Shown here in pieces: positions 1 through 12,453 of a DNA stretch of 64,000 nt. The stretch's first letter is position 1; each line of letters starts with the position of its first letter. Both the position numbers and the translations under genes were made by a program. The DNA lies in assembly GCF_024868665.1 (NCBI RefSeq), contig NC_079910.1, forward strand, positions 11,335,427-11,399,426. The letters run 5' to 3'. Source of the DNA: Triplophysa rosa (taxonomy: Eukaryota; Chordata; Actinopteri; Cypriniformes; Nemacheilidae). A model generated the notes under the pieces. The model was not told the DNA's origin and did not search any database. It saw only the letters and a list, made by a program, of their open reading frames with translations.

Positions 1-550
1 TTAAAGGGGTCATATGACACGGCTAAAACGAATATTATCATTTTGTTTTAGATGCAATGCAATGTGTATACACGATTTAAGGTTCAAAACCGCTGTATTT
101 TCCCACATACCGTGCATGTTTGCATTCCTCTTTGATACGCGCAGATTTTTTACAAAGCTCATGGCTCTGAAACGCAAGGTGTGCTATGATTGGCCAGTTA
201 ACCAGTTCGTAGTGATTGGTCGAATACTGCAAGCTTGTGACGGAAATGTGACGCCTCTTACCATATTTGGAACATCAAAGCAATTGTACTGACAGGAACG
301 CCCACCTTACTTGTGCATTCATTTGGGCAATCTTAGTCAAATCATACCACCAACTGACGTAGATTTGTGGGGGTGTGGTTACACGAGGCGTTTCAGGCAG
401 GTCTGGGTGAGCACTCGCTTTTAGATAGAATGCATCTTTTGTTACAACACTTTCATTTTTGCAATTTTACGTGTCTAATACATGCATGGGCAACTTATAA
501 CACACCAAAGACACAGAAAAACACGTATTCGTGCCATATGACCCCTTTAA
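1..550. mobile_element. TTAA-ended inverted-repeat element, copy 1
   Basis: The segment begins TTAAAGGGGTCATATGAC and ends with the reverse complement GTCATATGACCCCTTTAA in near-perfect form (CCATATGACCCCTTTAA at 534-550). The interior is strongly similar to the outer parts of a second copy at 32223-33498. No transposase reading frame is present, so it is non-autonomous. The TTAA at both tips would fit a piggyBac-type target duplication, but the superfamily is an inference. It starts exactly at base 1, so the left flank cannot be seen. Confidence 0.75.
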
Positions 551-633
551 GTACAAGAAATCGAAGCACTGAGTAAAAGCACTCCATCAATGTGTCTAGT
601 GAACAAAATATGACATTCAATAAGTTCATTCAT

Positions 634-639
634 TTTATT
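634..639 (-). terminator. Candidate poly(A) signal of slc35c2
   Basis: AATAAA on the minus strand lies about 390 bases past the slc35c2 stop codon. The stretch 551-1028 contains no other recognisable feature and is best read as the slc35c2 3' untranslated region. Confidence 0.45.
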
Positions 640-1028
640 AAAAACACATCTACAAGTAACCATGTCCCATTATATGGTTTTTAATTAAATAATTGTTTCT
701 CAAAAACTGAAATATAAATTATCAATGTAAACAGAAATTTCAAAGGTCACTTGGGTATTGGTCCTGTGCTGAGACTGTTGGGTTGTACCCACTCACATAT
801 TTAGAGTAATCCTACCAAAGATTGAAGAATTTCTCTGTATTCTCTCAAACGAGTCAAGCTATAGCTATATAGAGTCTGTTGAGTAGATCCTATGTTCATC
901 GATCTCATAGATGAGGCCTATTTTGTATCTGTGGTCAATGTGACCACCAATTACCCCCTCAAAGAGAATAATTCATGGCTCTATTCAGTCCTCTTTACTG
1001 TATGACATCATATACATCCCTTTTCAGT

Positions 1029-4000
1029 CTAATGAAGAATCTCATGTTCCTCCTCATCGTTTGTGTCTTCATTATAGTCTTCTTTAGTCTGCAGAAGTGG
1101 AAGCTCAATGTCTGGTTTGTCTCTTCCTGGTAGCTGTCGCACCATCAAGTTAGTTCCTACAAAAAAATGACACATACTAAGGACATAGATTGGATTTAGG
1201 TTTCTGTTATGTCATACAAGACCAAAATCGCAACAATTCTCGGTTCAAGTTAGAATAGGTCATACCTTTATTATAGTACGTTTTGAGGCCAATATGCAGT
1301 GATATCCCAGACAGACAGACAGTAAAGCCCAACCAGTTTACCATGCTCATTTTATCGCCCATGAACTCCACCGCCAGCAGCAGAGTGCAGATTTCCTATA
1401 GAGAGAGAGAGAGGGAGAATAAGTTGGATTTTTATCACCAAAAAATAGAAAGAGACAGGGCAGGGATGTCTTATTAAATAATCACAATTCTTACCAAGAA
1501 AAGATTTGAAACTGCTGAGAAAAGTTTAAAAACAAGAAGCTATGAACAAAAACATGATACAAAGGTAACTAGAAGTGAACGCAACTCGTACTTATATTCT
1601 TACCTTAAAAATGCCTGCAATGGATAGTGTGAGGCTGGACGTGCGGGACACAAGCAGGAACTCAGAGAAACCCAGCCCAAAGGCCAGCATGCCACCCACA
1701 GACAGTGTCAGCAGACAGTAGAGCAGGTGAGAAAGTTCAGTGACCCGGAAGAGTTTCTCTGTGGTGCTCACACTGAGCCCTGCATGTGCAGAATACAGAA
1801 TACATAAAACCAGAAACGGGATGAATACATTTCTTTGTGCGACTCAACTAAAACTGCACTGAGAAAAAAGTAAGAGTTTTCACCAAAATAAAATGGCTTA
1901 TTTAAAAACAAAATTACAGAAAAAAGCTACAAGCTACTACTTAATAACCTGTAAATTAAAACGTAATGGGTTGCTCTTACTGACTTGTATGCAGGTTTTC
2001 TGCCTGAGAGTGACAATACATTCAAACATAACCAAACCGAAGTTAAACAAAACCGAAACACAGGCGAAGAAAAAAAATTCCAGTTGTCAGACTGACCCTC
2101 ATTTAACAGGAACAGAGGAAAGAGGCCAATGAACATGAGCGGCTGCAGGTGATACATGGTGTCAATGGGGTTCTGGAGGCCTGTGTGTGCCAGGGATAGA
2201 GGCTAGTGTCAATCATACAGAATCAACACAGGTAAATGACCTGTGAAGGTGAAGGTTTAGTGAGCTGAACAAAAATCTAGTCATTTCCTTCTTAATTCTT
2301 GACCCCAACATACCAAGTTCAGCTTTCTGCATGAGGATCTGGGTCAGAGTCCAGCGGATGCCACCTATGAAAGAGGCCAACACGACCATGAGGAAACCCT
2401 CCAGATTAAACTGGGTGGACTTGAGTGTGAACATGAACAGACCGCTGGCTATCAGTAACACCACCGGGATCAGGAATGGATTCTGTTGGATTAAAAAGGA
2501 CAGAAGATTTAGAGGCCGTTTACACGAGACCGTTTTCAACTAAAAACGGAAAACTTTCATGCGTTTTGGCTGTTCATTTACATGAAAACGGCGTTTTGGG
2601 GGACTGAAAACGCAACTTTTGAAAACGGGTCTCCAAGTGCAAATTTTTGAAAACGATGTTTTTAGCGCCTGATTGCAATTCTTACAAAATTACGATTTAT
2701 GTCGCTAGTACTTTGTTAAAATGACCATTATTGTCTTTTTCACTAAATGCTTCATATAATAGTACATCATCGAAGCTATGGGATGTGAAAACAAACAAAT
2801 CCCGTTCTTACTGTTTTAGTTGTTTACTATAATAAAACCATGGTAATTTTAAAATATCTAAAGTGATGTTTTTTGTTTGTTAAGCAAATGTTGACCCAGA
2901 AATACTAGCGTGTATGTTACATCAAGCTTATATGCTCATATGTTTTTCGTAAACTTACTTTTTAACATGTCATTTTAATGCTTTTATTTTACCCAGCGTA
3001 TTTAGCTCGCTAGAAGCTAACGCAGCTTCGGCTAGCGATATAACAACTTTGTGATCAGGCATTACAACTACCTATTAAATTGGGTCCTAGGCAGACACAA
3101 TTCACACGGTGACCAAATTTGTCATTACAGCGGCCTCCATTCTGCATGTTTGTGCCGCGTGACATACTATGACATTCAACACGACTTCTACTTGTTTTTA
3201 AAATCCAAAATATAAAAAATGAATAAATCAACCTATACTGTATATGTGATTATCTGATTAAGTTCTTTACTAACACTAAAAATGTGATTATACATATACA
3301 GTACATCTTTAGTGTAGAATTCATTGATGAGATTTTTAACTTTTTATTGAAGTTGCAGCTAAAATGAATTAACCCACTTCTTGTATTACTACAGACTCAA
3401 GATAAAGACAATTTATTTTACATTTCAGAAAATAAAGCAATGTTAGTTTCATGAACAGGAACAGACAAGAATAAAGTTAAAGTACTATTTTATTCATAGG
3501 CTTGAAATCTCAAGACTTTTGTGAGATGAGTACAAAAGAGAAAAGGGTCAATTAAGCGACATTTGTTTAGTTGTATTTATTATTTCTACTTCTTTTCAGT
3601 CACAGCGTTCCTCCAAAAATTACACACAGCACCTTTAAATGCTAGCTGTTTAATGTGACCTTTTTATATCCTGAATATAATCCTTTACTTAAAGATACAT
3701 TCAGTATATCATCAACTTACCGGCTCCTCTAGTTTGAAGACAAGGGAGAAAAAAAGAATGAAGAGTACAGCGGAAGACTTGGTCATTGTGTACCTACAGG
3801 AAAAAAACATTCACATTTACATGGATTTATTTAGCAGACACTTTTTTCCAAAGCGATATACAGCTAAGAAAAACAACAAGCAATTCATCTTAAGCAGAGA
3901 ATAATCACAATAAGTGCCAGGATGACAAAGTTTCAGATATAACGATAAGACTGTATAAACCAGCATACAGAAATGGAGAAAAAATAGATAGTCAAAATAT

Positions 4001-5557
4001 TTTTTACATTCCAATTAACATTTTCTGACTTTTATGTACTAGTAGGGGTACTAAATGTAACAGTAAATTATTATTGATTCCAAGTAAATAATAATATTAT
4101 TATACACATTATAATAAACATAGGTCATAACATACATTTTTGTTTGATCCATTTAAGTATTTGCTGAATCCAAATTCAGAGATGGTGGATTTAGATATGG
4201 CTTGTTCTGGCACAACTTAAAGTGATAGTTCACCCAAAAATAAAAATTCTTTCATCATTTACTCCCCCTCGTCATTTTAAACCTGTATGTTTTTTTTTCT
4301 TCTGCAGAAGATATTTTGAAAAAAGTTGGTAACCGAACAACGGCAGTACCCTTGCGTTGGTTTTGTGTCCATACAATAGAAGTGAATGGGTACCGCTGTT
4401 GTTCTGTTACCAACATTCTTCAAATGATCCTCTTTTGTGATTTGCGGAAGAAACCTCATAGAGGTTTGAAATGACAAGAGGGTGAGTAATTGATAAAATA
4501 ATTTTCATGTTTGGGTGAACTATTCCTTTAAACCTACACATCTACAGGCAGTGTTTTGGCATGGAGTCTGTATTTGCTTCACATAGTGTGCCAATTCAGC
4601 AGCAAATCTAAAACATTTTTATGAAGCGACAAAAAACAGCAAAACATTTTCTATATAGTAAATCTGACATCTGACAAAAACATGTTTATACACAAACCTA
4701 CTGCTGCCTTTGTGCCACTGCTCCGCTAACACATTCTTAACATTTGCAAAAATAAAATGCTGCATCAGATCAGTGTTGCTGTTGTTTTGACAAAAACCTC
4801 AAACCATAATGGTTAAGAAACATCAAAACATTGATGACTTGCAAACATGGTTAAAAAACATGCTTACAAACTGATTGTGATGAAAAGGAAGCTCCAGTTG
4901 GATAGTCCAATATCCAGCACTGATGCCAGTGCTGAAAAAGACAATAGCATTGGTTGAACTACTAAGCTTTTTTTGACAATAACCAAATTATACTTCACAA
5001 TGTACAGACTCAATGTATAGACTTTGTGATCAATCTTTTTTTGGAATAAAAATATACTATGTATAAAAACAGACATGGTATTCAAGCAGAATAAAACTAG
5101 ATTCTCATGCACAATGAATGTGGACTTCACTCTAACCCAATTGTGATCAAGTCTGTTATTAGTTCCCTCTCTTTAGCCCACCTGTTGGAGCCACTTTTGA
5201 GAGGTAAACTTTCCAGGAGAGGGTTACGCGAAGCTTTCCGCTCCAGCACTGCATGGCACAGCGTATCAGCGTAGAAAAACAGAATATTATGATGAGGTGG
5301 ACCAGGGTCATGAACAAAGGAAAGTGGAAGTCCTAAAGTAAACGAAAATGACAAAACAGTCAAAAACCTTCTGGATGAATGCATGCAAATGTTTGAAATT
5401 TAGAATAGCATACACATTTTCATATAGTAAAAGTTTACGTTACCCTCATGAGCCATTTGTTGTAGAACGTTATCCCAATGGAAAACACATAATAGAAAAG
5501 CACAAGGCCAACCGTGCGCAAAGCCTTGAGGATGAACTGCCTCGGGCACGCCATCAT
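1029..5557 (-). CDS. slc35c2: Solute carrier family 35 member C2 (nucleotide-sugar/drug-metabolite transporter family)
   Basis: Nine coding exons (plus-strand coordinates): 5444-5557, 5182-5332, 4868-4931, 3721-3793, 2314-2482, 2097-2180, 1604-1779, 1266-1395, 1029-1156. All junctions are GT-AG and phases join to give 363 codons (362 aa; the human protein is about 365). The start is at 5557 with two consecutive Met codons; the second (5554) is equally possible. The protein is very hydrophobic with about ten membrane spans. Diagnostic stretches include FYNKWL near residue 31, [39 protein letters not shown] and [18 protein letters not shown], then [18 protein letters not shown]. The C-terminus is acidic (DEEEHE). 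The family is Golgi/ERGIC-resident; SLC35C2 has been linked to fucosylation of Notch, from general knowledge. A non-coding first exon ends at 6027. Introns hold common fish repeats. Confidence 0.95.
3600..3642. repeat. Terminal fragment of the 33.5-kb inverted-repeat family
   Basis: Read on the minus strand this begins TTTAAAGGTGCTGTGTG and continues with a match to the terminus of the element at 33494-33864. It lies in an slc35c2 intron (2483-3720). I could not define the opposite end. Upstream at about 2515-2670 is an unrelated stretch rich in 'aaaacg' motifs, also repeat-like. Confidence 0.45.
4217..4531. mobile_element. Short inverted-repeat element (MITE), intact copy
   Basis: Starts TTAAAGTGATAGTTCACCC and ends GGGTGAACTATTCCTTTAA, imperfect inverted repeats of about 30 bases. 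This is a very common cypriniform MITE type, from memory. Related copies or fragments in this window are at 18617-18800, 27729-27975 and 30750-30999. It sits in an slc35c2 intron and encodes nothing. Confidence 0.75.
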
Positions 5558-6650
5558 GGACAATCCGGATCTGAAAAAGTGCGGCTTTCTCGAGACAGTT
5601 ATGTCTATATGACCAAAGGTATATAAGAATTAGAGCCCGTCTAAAAACAGTGTTCAAACTGGGGACCACTGTATGGTAACATATGGAGAGCTAAGCTTTG
5701 AGTGGTTAGATAAGAACAACAGTTTGATCAGCTAGATACGTATTGATCAGAGAAACAACACGTTAACACATGACAACATAGAATACTGTGTTTTAACCAT
5801 AGACTGTATAAAATAGGTTTTAACTGATATAACTATGCACGGTTATGATTTCTATGGCGTCTTTACGCACGAAATTTACGCAACGCAATAAGCTTTAAAC
5901 GTTAAACATTTTCCAAAGCCCTGAGAATCGCGATCATTGATGCACGTGACAGGTTACGCATGCTGACTGTGCCATTTAAAGCTAATAGTTAACTACTAAC
6001 AGGTCAACGATCACATATTTTCTTACCTCACTGTTTACATAGTTTGCGCACTCGCATCTTCTCAGAGCGTCTGTGGCATGGCTCTGCCATTGACTTCCGC
6101 TATTAAAATCAAACAGCTGTTTATTTTTGTGATCCACCAGGCACCCCTGTTTACTTACTGTGACGTGGACGTTGCTCTGGTTGACGCATGCAGTGCATCC
6201 CGGGAAAATCTGAATTATATCAGGTCAGAAATGTTTTAAATGTTTGCTTTTCTAACCTCGAGCAAATCCTCTTGTTATTTCTCCGATCTGTTATGAACTG
6301 TGCAAGATTTTTTAATATATATATATATATTTTGAGATCTTGCAGTAGAAGTTGGTCTTTATTATTTGATTCCTCCATAACGCTAGGTGGCGCTGGCGGT
6401 ATTATTGTCATCGTACTATGGCGCGTAAAATGTGAGTGAATGAGAATTACTTCCTGTCTCTGTGGCTGCTGTTTGGATCGGAGGTTTTGATCGTATTTCG
6501 TTTTAACGCGTAAGTTACACAAATTATTGAAAGTATTTAACTTTTGAAATAGCAGCAGGGATTTTTTTTGCGTTGACGTTTAACATTACATTTGTCTCTT
6601 TCGTTGTTCTTCGTTGTTGAATTGGCGGAGGTCTGTGTTTGGTTCATAGA
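5558..6650. promoter_or_regulatory. Shared divergent promoter region of slc35c2 and taf13
   Basis: slc35c2 reads leftward and taf13 rightward. A likely non-coding slc35c2 first exon ends at 6027, where the minus strand reads CAGTGAG|GTAAGA, and its 5' end is probably around 6100-6170. The taf13 leader probably begins in 6430-6600. No TATA box is evident, and start sites cannot be set from sequence alone. A short (AT)n run is at 6316-6330. Confidence 0.5.
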
Positions 6651-7025
6651 ATGGCTGAAGAGGAAGATGATCCTGGCTTTGAGGAGGATACAGAGGACGG
6701 AGGTAACGGCATAGACTCTGGACATGGAAAAAGAAAGCGACTTTTTTCGAAAGAGTTGCGCTGCATGATGTATGGGTTTGGTGACGACCAGAACCCGTAC
6801 ACGGAATCCGTGGATATACTGGAGGATTTGGTCATCGAGTTTATCACGGAGATGACCCACAAGGCGATGTCTATAGGACGACAGGGCCGTGTTCAGGTGG
6901 AGGACATTGTCTTTCTAATCCGTAAGGACCCTAGAAAGTTTGCAAGAGTGAAAGATCTTCTTACAATGAACGAGGAACTGAAGAAAGCCCGCAAAGCTTT
7001 TGACGAGGCTAATTATGGGTCCTAA
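6651..7025 (+). CDS. taf13: Transcription initiation factor TFIID subunit 13
   Basis: One uninterrupted reading frame of 124 aa, the same length as human TAF13. After an acidic N-terminus (EEEDDPGFEED) comes the TFIID-18 histone-fold region: KRLFSKELRCMMYGFGDD near residues 25-42, ILEDLVIEFITEM, and VEDIVFLIRKDPRKFARV. It ends in a charged helix, KKARKAFDEA. TAF13 pairs with TAF11 through histone folds inside TFIID in the nucleus. The start was chosen because the upstream in-frame ATG at 6639 would add four residues not seen in the family. The frame shows no stops or frameshifts. The absence of introns is notable, because the human gene is split as I recall; this copy may have arisen by retroposition yet seems intact. 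It lies head-to-head with slc35c2. Confidence 0.95.
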   Translation: MAEEEDDPGFEEDTEDGGNGIDSGHGKRKRLFSKELRCMMYGFGDDQNPYTESVDILEDLVIEFITEMTHKAMSIGRQGRVQVEDIVFLIRKDPRKFARVKDLLTMNEELKKARKAFDEANYGS

Positions 7026-7231
7026 AGTATTTGTTAAGTTGTCACTTTTTATAATAAATGTAGTTTTGCTTAATTGTGTTTTACATGTTTGTATGGTAAC
7101 GCACGTCATGCATAAGGCTACATTTATTTTGCTTTGTGAAATTAGGAATAAGAATTTCCAGGTGACTGTAGGCCTTAAACTGTGGAACATTTTTCAGTTT
7201 TGTCCTGAAATATAAATGTTTTTTATTGAAC

Positions 7232-7237
7232 AATAAA
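7232..7237 (+). terminator. Candidate poly(A) signal of taf13
   Basis: AATAAA about 207 bases after the taf13 stop, in AT-rich sequence. The remainder of the interval to 8100 is AT-rich with no recognisable gene. Confidence 0.5.
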
Positions 7238-8114
7238 GATACATGGTTAAATGTTTCATAGGAGAAAATACCTGTGTGCAAATGACTTGAAAGGACATTC
7301 GTGGCGTAAAAGTTTAATGTCATTTTTTCCATATGCTTAAACTGAAGACAGTTAATTCTGTAAGTTTAAAATAAATTGTTCAGTTAATAGTTTGTAATGC
7401 TGAGTGTTCACAATGTTTGCAAAACAAAAAATTTGACAAAATAAAGAATGTTGTGTAAGTTTCTGACACATTTGTGTTTTGTCAAAGCATTGAAGCTGGA
7501 TTAAAATGTTAGGATTTTAAGATTGTGGTGGTTGAAGATGTAAACATAAATGTGGGAAGATAACTCTTTTCAATTACATTTAATTTATAGCTTTTGCATG
7601 CATGAGTTGTTTAAAAATAATGTTGGCTAATAGGCTGGAAGATGAAACACATTTTCTTAAGATGTTAGCATTTGATATTTTTAGTAAACATCACTTTTCA
7701 CCAAAATCAATTATTTAGTTGCAAAAAGGATTGTAAAAAACCTATAGATTAAAATAATACTCAACAGCCTTATGAACAAGACATAATTTACTGATTTACA
7801 AACTTTGAGGTATAGAAAAATATATTTCAGTAATATGTGCAAACAGAAATAGAGCAGTTTCCTATGAATAATAAAGCCAATTACCATGAAGTGCTTGTTC
7901 AATTTCTGTTGATATTATGAATGTTTCTTTTTGTAATAAAAAGCAATAATTATGTTTTTATGGTACTATAAACAGAAATTGTAAACTGACTGGGAAACTA
8001 AGAACATACCAGAAACTTCTCAGAAAAAAATAAATGTTTAATTGATAGATTGCTCAAAACAATACCATACAAATCAAAATGTCAGACCAACTAAATATGA
8101 GTGTGTTTTTATTT

Positions 8115-8120
8115 TTTATT
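8115..8120 (-). terminator. Candidate poly(A) signal of tnnc2 copy 1
   Basis: AATAAA on the minus strand, with an overlapping second one at 8108-8113, about 400 bases past the tnnc2 stop. taf13 and this gene converge here. Confidence 0.35.
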
Positions 8121-8522
8121 CTGTTTCAAGCGTTTGTTCTTAAATACAGTGATTGTAGCTTTAGCGTTGGTCTATGCAGCGATAACAAGCTGCTGATCTA
8201 GACGAAATCTAGACTAAACACCCACTAAGATGAGGTCTACCATGGCATATGCTTCTAGTGAACTGAGTACCATCATATATGATGAAGTTAAGAACCACAT
8301 CACATCCTTTGGTCTTGAAGGTATGGGGGTCAGTGGGATCCCAAAATAAAGAGCATTGTAAGCTGAACCTTGGCAAACCACACACAGGTGTTTTTCTGTC
8401 TGTCTGCTGAAGAGGTGAGATGGAGGCAGTAAGGCAGATGAGGACAAAAGGGGAAGGAGAGTTTGAGTGGCATTAAAAGGGTAAGGGGTGAGAGGGGAAA
8501 GGAATGTCCATGAGTTTCTGTT

Positions 8523-10350
8523 TTACTGCACATTCTCCATCATCTTGAGGAATTCTGTGGAAAAAACGGAAATGTCATTTCTTTGGTCACCACTCATAAA
8601 TACTTTAAAATTGACGTAATGATTTAAGGTCATACCATCAAAGTCCAGCATGCCATCGTTGTTCTTGTCTCCGTCTTTAAGCAGCTCATCAATCTCTTCA
8701 TCTGAGATGGATTCACCAGTGCTACGGATGATCTCGGCAAACTCATCTCTGTCGATGTAACCGTCACCATTCCTGCAGAATAAAAGTGTTGCGTAAAATG
8801 AAGTGAGTCTGATGTCTGATTCAAACACACACAAATAAAAAGGAAAACATCAAAGACATACTTGTCCAGCACACGGAAGCATTCAGCCAACTCTTCCTCA
8901 CTCTTGCCAGCCTGGTCCTCCTTTAGGAGTCTCACCATCATGACCAAGAACTCTTCAAAGTCAATGGATCCGCTGCCTACAAGTTTACAGTATGGAATAC
9001 ATGAGCTGTTGCGGTCTACATTTTTGTTTTTTATGTTTAATTGATAAACACGTTATTATTACTCTGTCAGGAACTGTTTACCGTCTTCATCGACCTCCTC
9101 AATGATTTCTTCTAACTCTTCTCTGGTTGGATTCTGACCCAACATCCTCATCACGGTACCCAACTCTTTGGTGCTGATATCACCGCCACCGTCAGTGTCG
9201 AACATGTCGAAGGCAGCCTTGAACTCTTTAAAAGCGACAAAATGCATTGGAACAAATAGATGCATTTAATAACATATTATGTAAGAACCAGAGTTAAATT
9301 ATAGAATTGTTCTGGCCACCCACCGGCAAGCATCTCCTCGCTCAAGTATGAGCGGGCCTCCTGTTGCGCGTCAGTCTGTAAAACGACAATGGTTACAATG
9401 TGTTTTCTAATATGCTTTTTTGAATCCATGTCTGCAATTTATTTACAGTAGGCTAATAACAAAAAACAGATTGCTGTTGCTTTATGAATGTTTATTTCAA
9501 GATCTGATTTACTTGTGATAATATACTATTTTAATTTGATTTGATACCTATTTTAATTCACTTTTTATACAATAGTTATTGCATCATATTTTACATTTTA
9601 AATGTGTGTACTTAGGCCTATATTCTTTGATAAAAAGGTTCGTTGTGTGCATTAATCATATCTATGAATAAACGGGATAAAAGGCTCATTCTGAAAGAGA
9701 GATTTTTATCTGTATTTCAACTAGTTGCCCATCTGGTGCGTTAGGTCGTGGGCCTTGCGAGCAGCATTTGGTGTCCAAACCCCTGCTGTGCAATGTTGTA
9801 ACTATTTTAAGACTCAACATATTACCCCCCCAGTCAAATAACTGTAAATGGTAATTCCGAAATGGAAACCCGGGAATGTGTTGCCTAAGCTTTTAGTTAA
9901 TTTACTAACCCGCTGACCATTTCCATATCAAATAACAGTAACCAATATCAACCTCTACACTTTTATTTTTAACACTAGCACGCTAATAACTTCCAGATAC
10001 AGTTTTACAAACAAATACGTAGAAAGGTAAAAAGAGAATTTATGCCATACTTATATGAAATTATGTAGGCTATTATGATAAAAATTTGGGGATAAAGTAT
10101 TTGAACACAAAGAAACAAAATGTTCAATGATGTTGCGAGGCAGGTCAAAATAGCATAAGTCAATTTTTTTAAATGCAATTTTAAGCTTTTTAAAATGCAC
10201 TTTGCATGGGAGCTTATAATCATATTTTACTATTAACGGACGTACTGATAAATGCAATTTCAATTTAATAATTATTTTTGTTTTTCACATTTCATGTTTT
10301 CATGCGTCCATTAGCAAAGATGACGATTTAAATGTTTAATGTCTTACCAT
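8523..10350 (-). CDS. tnnc2: Troponin C, fast skeletal muscle (copy 1)
   Basis: Six coding segments: 10348-10350 (ATG only), 9324-9375, 9082-9225, 8862-8976, 8636-8772, 8523-8554. Phases join exactly to 161 codons (160 aa, the standard TnC length). The start is [20 protein letters not shown]. Four EF-hand loops all keep their ligands: [36 protein letters not shown] and [12 protein letters not shown]. It ends MMENVQ. An intact first loop separates the fast-skeletal form from the cardiac/slow form, in which loop I is inactive. TnC is the Ca2+ sensor of the thin filament and binds troponin I and T. The intron directly after the ATG is shared with copy 2. Exon 3 is almost identical to copy 2 while other exons have diverged. 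Confidence 0.96.
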
Positions 10351-10560
10351 GGTTGTGGATTAGTTTCCCTTATATCCACGAGACAAGCAGTGGTCAACGC
10401 GCTCACACCCCAACAGAAAGACTAGACGTCAAGTGACAGTTCAGACACACTTTAAACAGGCCACCCAGGACACGCCCACCGCCGGTAACAGGTCTCCGGA
10501 TTTAGAACCCTGAACTTTTAGGGCTCGGAGGGTCCCGTAAGCCAATCGCAATGTGAAATG
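10351..10560 (-). promoter_or_regulatory. Probable 5' leader and promoter of tnnc2 copy 1
   Basis: Immediately upstream of the ATG-only exon. On the minus strand a TATA-like GTTTAAAG is at about 10452-10459, roughly 100 bases before the ATG, which would suit a leader of about 70-75 bases. A CArG-like run (CCTTATATCC, imperfect) is at about 10367-10376. Both are weak motif calls. Confidence 0.3.
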
Positions 10561-12453
10561 AGTACAATTAGCATATATTCTTTCTTTATAAACAGTATAC
10601 AAGAACACATGAAATATACTACTGCTTCATTCTGCTGTATTTATTATATTAGAAGGAAACACATTGGAACAACCGATGAGAGATTTTCAAACTGTACTTT
10701 ATTGTGGACATCATCATTCATGATATTTGACAACAGCTTTTCTGAGGCTACCAGTCCCTGTAGTATTGGAGAGCTTTTTTGCACTTTTCTTAGTTCACCC
10801 CAAAACACTTGTGTGATTCAGTCATGTCTGAAACAAACGATAATGTTGTATAATATTAAGCAACTGTTCAGTCTTATAAGCGAGGGAATAATATTGAGCC
10901 TTTTCTTAAGTGTACAGACAGGAGTTCGTTTTTAAAGTGGTTACAGCCGATAGCTTTCTGTACCACCACCCCCCTTTTAGTGAAGCAGAGAAACCCTAAA
11001 CCTCTTGGGAAAGTGCTGTGCTGCAAAACTTTTGTGTGCTCTGAATAGCAAGCGATTCTGATCTTCACCCCACCCAAAACCTAAAAACACAAATGGTGAC
11101 ACAGGTACCCCATACCCTGAAGAGCCTTGTATGGCATACGCTTCCTGACTGAGGAAATATTAAGACGTGGATTGGAGAAAGATCTACTGTAGGGGGAACT
11201 TGGAGGAGGGTGTTGTCAACTATATACCTTGCGGCAGAAATGAAGTGATTTAAAATGAGAGTTTAAGGGGGTGATCCGAGAGCGGAAAGGTTCTGTTATG
11301 CAGTTTGTTGTCTGAATCATCTCAAGGTACCTCCTGAAGGATAATTATGATCTAAGCCTATGGCACCTTTCCATTGCAGCTCTGGAAAATGTATTCACAG
11401 CATTAACGTGAGAAAATACTTTCACAACCTGAAGACAGAGGTGTCAACAGGATCACGGCGCTCTACCACATGAAGAAAAAAATGGACATTTCAGCTTTTG
11501 CCTCATTTTTTTTACCGTGAGAACATTATACATATATCTCTATAATATATGTGCGCATGCCTTTGTTGCAGTGGCATGCAAGGTTAGGAATTACAATCTA
11601 CCAGTTGCTTGGCAATGTGAAGACTATGTCCAGTTTTGTTTACATCAGTAGGCAGGGTAAGTATGACAATATTGAAATGACTGGAATATTCCAATAAGAA
11701 TTGAAAGACCAACCGAAAAAAATAACTGTAGCTTGATTCACTGAATGGCCAAATGTTTTGTATTTTGGACATGCCTACTGAGATGGGGAAGACCTAAGTA
11801 TGTTTTGTCTTAAGAATAGATGTTGATGGACGGATAACACCACATGAATGTCATTACAGCTTTTAGATATTTTTAGATACGTATCCTCGTGAAATTAAAG
11901 TTGAAAAATATAAAGGACTATGTTAAAACATTAGGAAATAATGGCAATTAGCTGCATTGTTCATAAAGATGACTTTAGTAACATTCCTTGTCATATTTGC
12001 ACTAATAAACGACATGAGGCCAAAACAAGTAATGTGTTTCCTTTTAAAGTGACAATGTTAACCTGGGGTTCCTTATTGCCATGACAACAAAACATTCTAA
12101 GGTTACTTTGAAACACATATTCTAACAGAAGAAAATAGGGGGTCTTGGGAAGAAGTTGGTGTAATGAGACAGCTGGCGGCTTTTGATTGAGGTGGGGTAA
12201 GAGGTTTTCTCCTAAAAGGTCTGGATGGTTATTTATAGACGCCTTCACAATCCAGTCCTTGAGGGACGTTACCAAGAAGACAGTACTGACCCACCATATT
12301 TTCTTTCTCAAAGCAAATGCCACTCCATTGTTCTGTTAATAATTAAAACCTGGGGGACTGAATTTCCTTGAGCATGTTTTCCATTAAAGATAGCAGAATG
12401 GCTTATACTGGTACATCATTTGGGGTGTGAGGGGATGGAATGTTATATTGATT
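10561..12453. other. Spacer between the tandem tnnc2 genes
   Basis: About 1.9 kb with no reading frame resembling a known protein. Its right part probably includes the 3' untranslated region of tnnc2 copy 2. No clear repeat boundaries were seen. Confidence 0.5.

Noticed and set aside
2331..2543. Plus-strand 70-codon frame
   Set aside because: Antisense of an slc35c2 exon.
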